NCBI GenBank assembly: GCA_028868455.1
Contig: JAGWUK010000202.1
Coordinates: forward strand, 1 to 6,172
DNA from: Burkholderiales bacterium
GTDB taxonomy: Bacteria > Pseudomonadota > Gammaproteobacteria > Burkholderiales > Burkholderiaceae_D
Length of the DNA stretch: 6,172 nucleotides
Direction of reading: 5' to 3'
Part shown: one piece after another, positions 4,998 to 6,172 of the stretch
How the letters are laid out: every line of letters starts with the position of its first letter
Position numbering within the stretch: position 1 is the stretch's first letter
Notes under the pieces: model-generated
Databases searched by the model: none
Told to the model about the DNA's origin: nothing
What the model saw: only the letters and a program-made list of their open reading frames with translations
Position numbers and translations under genes: made by a program

Positions 4998-6172
4998 ATG
5001 CGTAAAACTACTTCTCGCCAACTGCTCAAAGGGACTACCCAGACCCTGATTGCAATGGCCATCACGACGGCGTTTCCCATGCATTCCGCATGGGCGCAAG
5101 CCACTCAGGACAACGCCAAGAAAGATGAAGGCACACAGTTAGAAACTGTGATCGTCACGGCGAATCGTCGTGCAGAAAACATCAAGGAAGTACCGATGTC
5201 GATTTCTGCCATCAAAGGCGAAGCGCTCGATACTTACAATGCCAGCGGACAGGATATTCGTTTCCTTGCTGCACGGGTTCCGAGTCTGAACGTGGAATCC
5301 GATTTCGGTCGCTCCTTCCCACGTTTTTATATCCGTGGCCTGGGTAATACTGATTTCGATCTGAATGCATCGCAACCCGTTGGTCTGGTATATGACGATG
5401 TTGTCCAGGAAAGCCCTATGCTGAAAGGCTTCCCCGTTTTCGACGTAGATCAGGTCGAAATTTTGCGCGGACCGCAAGGCACCTTGTTTGGCCGCAACTC
5501 GCCTGCAGGTGTATTGAAATTCGATTCTGCGAAACCAACACGTCGTTTTGAAGGCTATGGCAGTCTCGGCTATGGCAACAACAATGCCCTCAACTTTGAA
5601 GGTGCGATCAATGTCCCATTGAATGCCGATTGGGCAATGCGTTTCTCCGGTCAGGCACAAAGCCGCGATGACCGTGTCACAAACCCTTTGAGCACTGGCA
5701 CGAAAAACCTGGAAGGCTATCGCGACAACGCTGCGCGTTTGCAGTTGCTGTACAAGAACGGCAATTTCAGCGCCTTGTTCAACGCCCATGGCCGCGATAT
5801 GTCCGGCAATGCGACTTTGTTCCGCGCCAATATCATTCAAAAAGGCACGAACGATCTGGTCCCCGGGTTTAATTATGCCAACTACCCGACCGACGGTATC
5901 AACACGCAGACACTGCAGTCTTCCGGCGCCAGCCTGCGTCTGCGCTGGGATCTGGATGGCGTCACACTGCATTCGATCACCGCCTACGATAAAGCAAAAT
6001 TTTACAGCCGCGCTGACGTGGACGGCGGCTTTGGTGCTTCGTATGCGTTACCTATGGGACCTGGCTTCATTCCATTCGAAGCGGAAACGGCCGATGGCAT
6101 GCCACATCTGCGCCAGATCACGCAAGAGGTTCGCCTGGAATCAAATACCAAAGATCCTTTGCAATGGATCGC
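4998..6172 (+). CDS. TonB-dependent outer-membrane receptor (5' part)
   Basis: The first 391 residues of a ligand-gated outer-membrane transporter are present; the gene runs off the right edge. Such receptors take up scarce large substrates (siderophores, haem, vitamin B12, some sugars) using energy from TonB-ExbB-ExbD. Residues 1-33 form a signal peptide: Arg/Lys start, hydrophobic core at about 16-27, and AWA at 31-33 before Gln34. A TonB box-like segment, LETVIVTANRR, is at 48-58. The plug domain covers about 62-180, with YIRGLGN (111-117) and VEILRGPQGTLFGRN (153-167). The barrel starts near 185 with alternating aromatic strands. The ATG at 4998 is fixed by the signal peptide; the upstream GGGA is a weak ribosome binding site. 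The substrate cannot be read from this part. The LacI-like operator in front and lack of a clear Fur box hint at a non-iron ligand, which is inference. Confidence 0.93.
   Translation, partial: MRKTTSRQLLKGTTQTLIAMAITTAFPMHSAWAQATQDNAKKDEGTQLETVIVTANRRAENIKEVPMSISAIKGEALDTYNASGQDIRFLAARVPSLNVESDFGRSFPRFYIRGLGNTDFDLNASQPVGLVYDDVVQESPMLKGFPVFDVDQVEILRGPQGTLFGRNSPAGVLKFDSAKPTRRFEGYGSLGYGNNNALNFEGAINVPLNADWAMRFSGQAQSRDDRVTNPLSTGTKNLEGYRDNAARLQLLYKNGNFSALFNAHGRDMSGNATLFRANIIQKGTNDLVPGFNYANYPTDGINTQTLQSSGASLRLRWDLDGVTLHSITAYDKAKFYSRADVDGGFGASYALPMGPGFIPFEAETADGMPHLRQITQEVRLESNTKDPLQWI

Noticed and set aside
5139..5972. Long open frame of 277 codons on the minus strand
   Set aside because: It lies wholly antisense to the receptor gene, whose plug motifs and signal peptide are clear; it has no ribosome binding site or recognisable domain and is a by-product of the receptor's codon use.

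Overview
The window looks like chromosome of a betaproteobacterium (Burkholderiales, perhaps Oxalobacteraceae). This rests on gene order and protein character, not on a search. Coding DNA is moderately GC-rich and intergenic DNA is AT-rich. No tRNA, rRNA, insertion sequence, integrase or CRISPR array is visible, so this is a core region with an accessory receptor gene at its right end.

Positions 1-3114 hold the macromolecular synthesis cluster on the minus strand, in transcription order rpsU (ribosomal protein bS21), a GatB/YqeY-domain gene, dnaG (primase) and the first codons of rpoD (sigma-70). The cluster links translation, replication priming and transcription initiation. It is punctuated by signals: a TATAAT box just upstream of rpsU, a run of hairpins ending in a strong intrinsic terminator between rpsU and yqeY, a TTG start on dnaG, and a 429-bp gap before rpoD. 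That gap holds an extended -10 promoter and a structured leader of about 240 nt with a terminator-like hairpin.

Positions 3391-4587 hold a minus-strand flavoprotein gene of the HI0933/YhiN family, which lies upstream of rpsU in the same direction. The 276-bp gap between them carries inverted repeats that could form two mutually exclusive RNA stems.

Positions 4588-4997 form a divergent regulatory region. From 4998 to the window end runs the 5' part of a TonB-dependent outer-membrane receptor on the plus strand. Just downstream of its best promoter lies a perfect 12-bp tandem repeat containing close matches to LacI/PurR-type operators, and no convincing Fur box is seen. This suggests, as inference only, that the receptor is controlled by a LacI-family repressor and may import something other than iron chelates. 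The same region has several other dyads and a 20-codon small ORF behind a near-ideal ribosome binding site.

No wholly new system is demonstrated. The strongest leads are the operator-like repeat at the receptor and the structured leaders of rpoD and rpsU.
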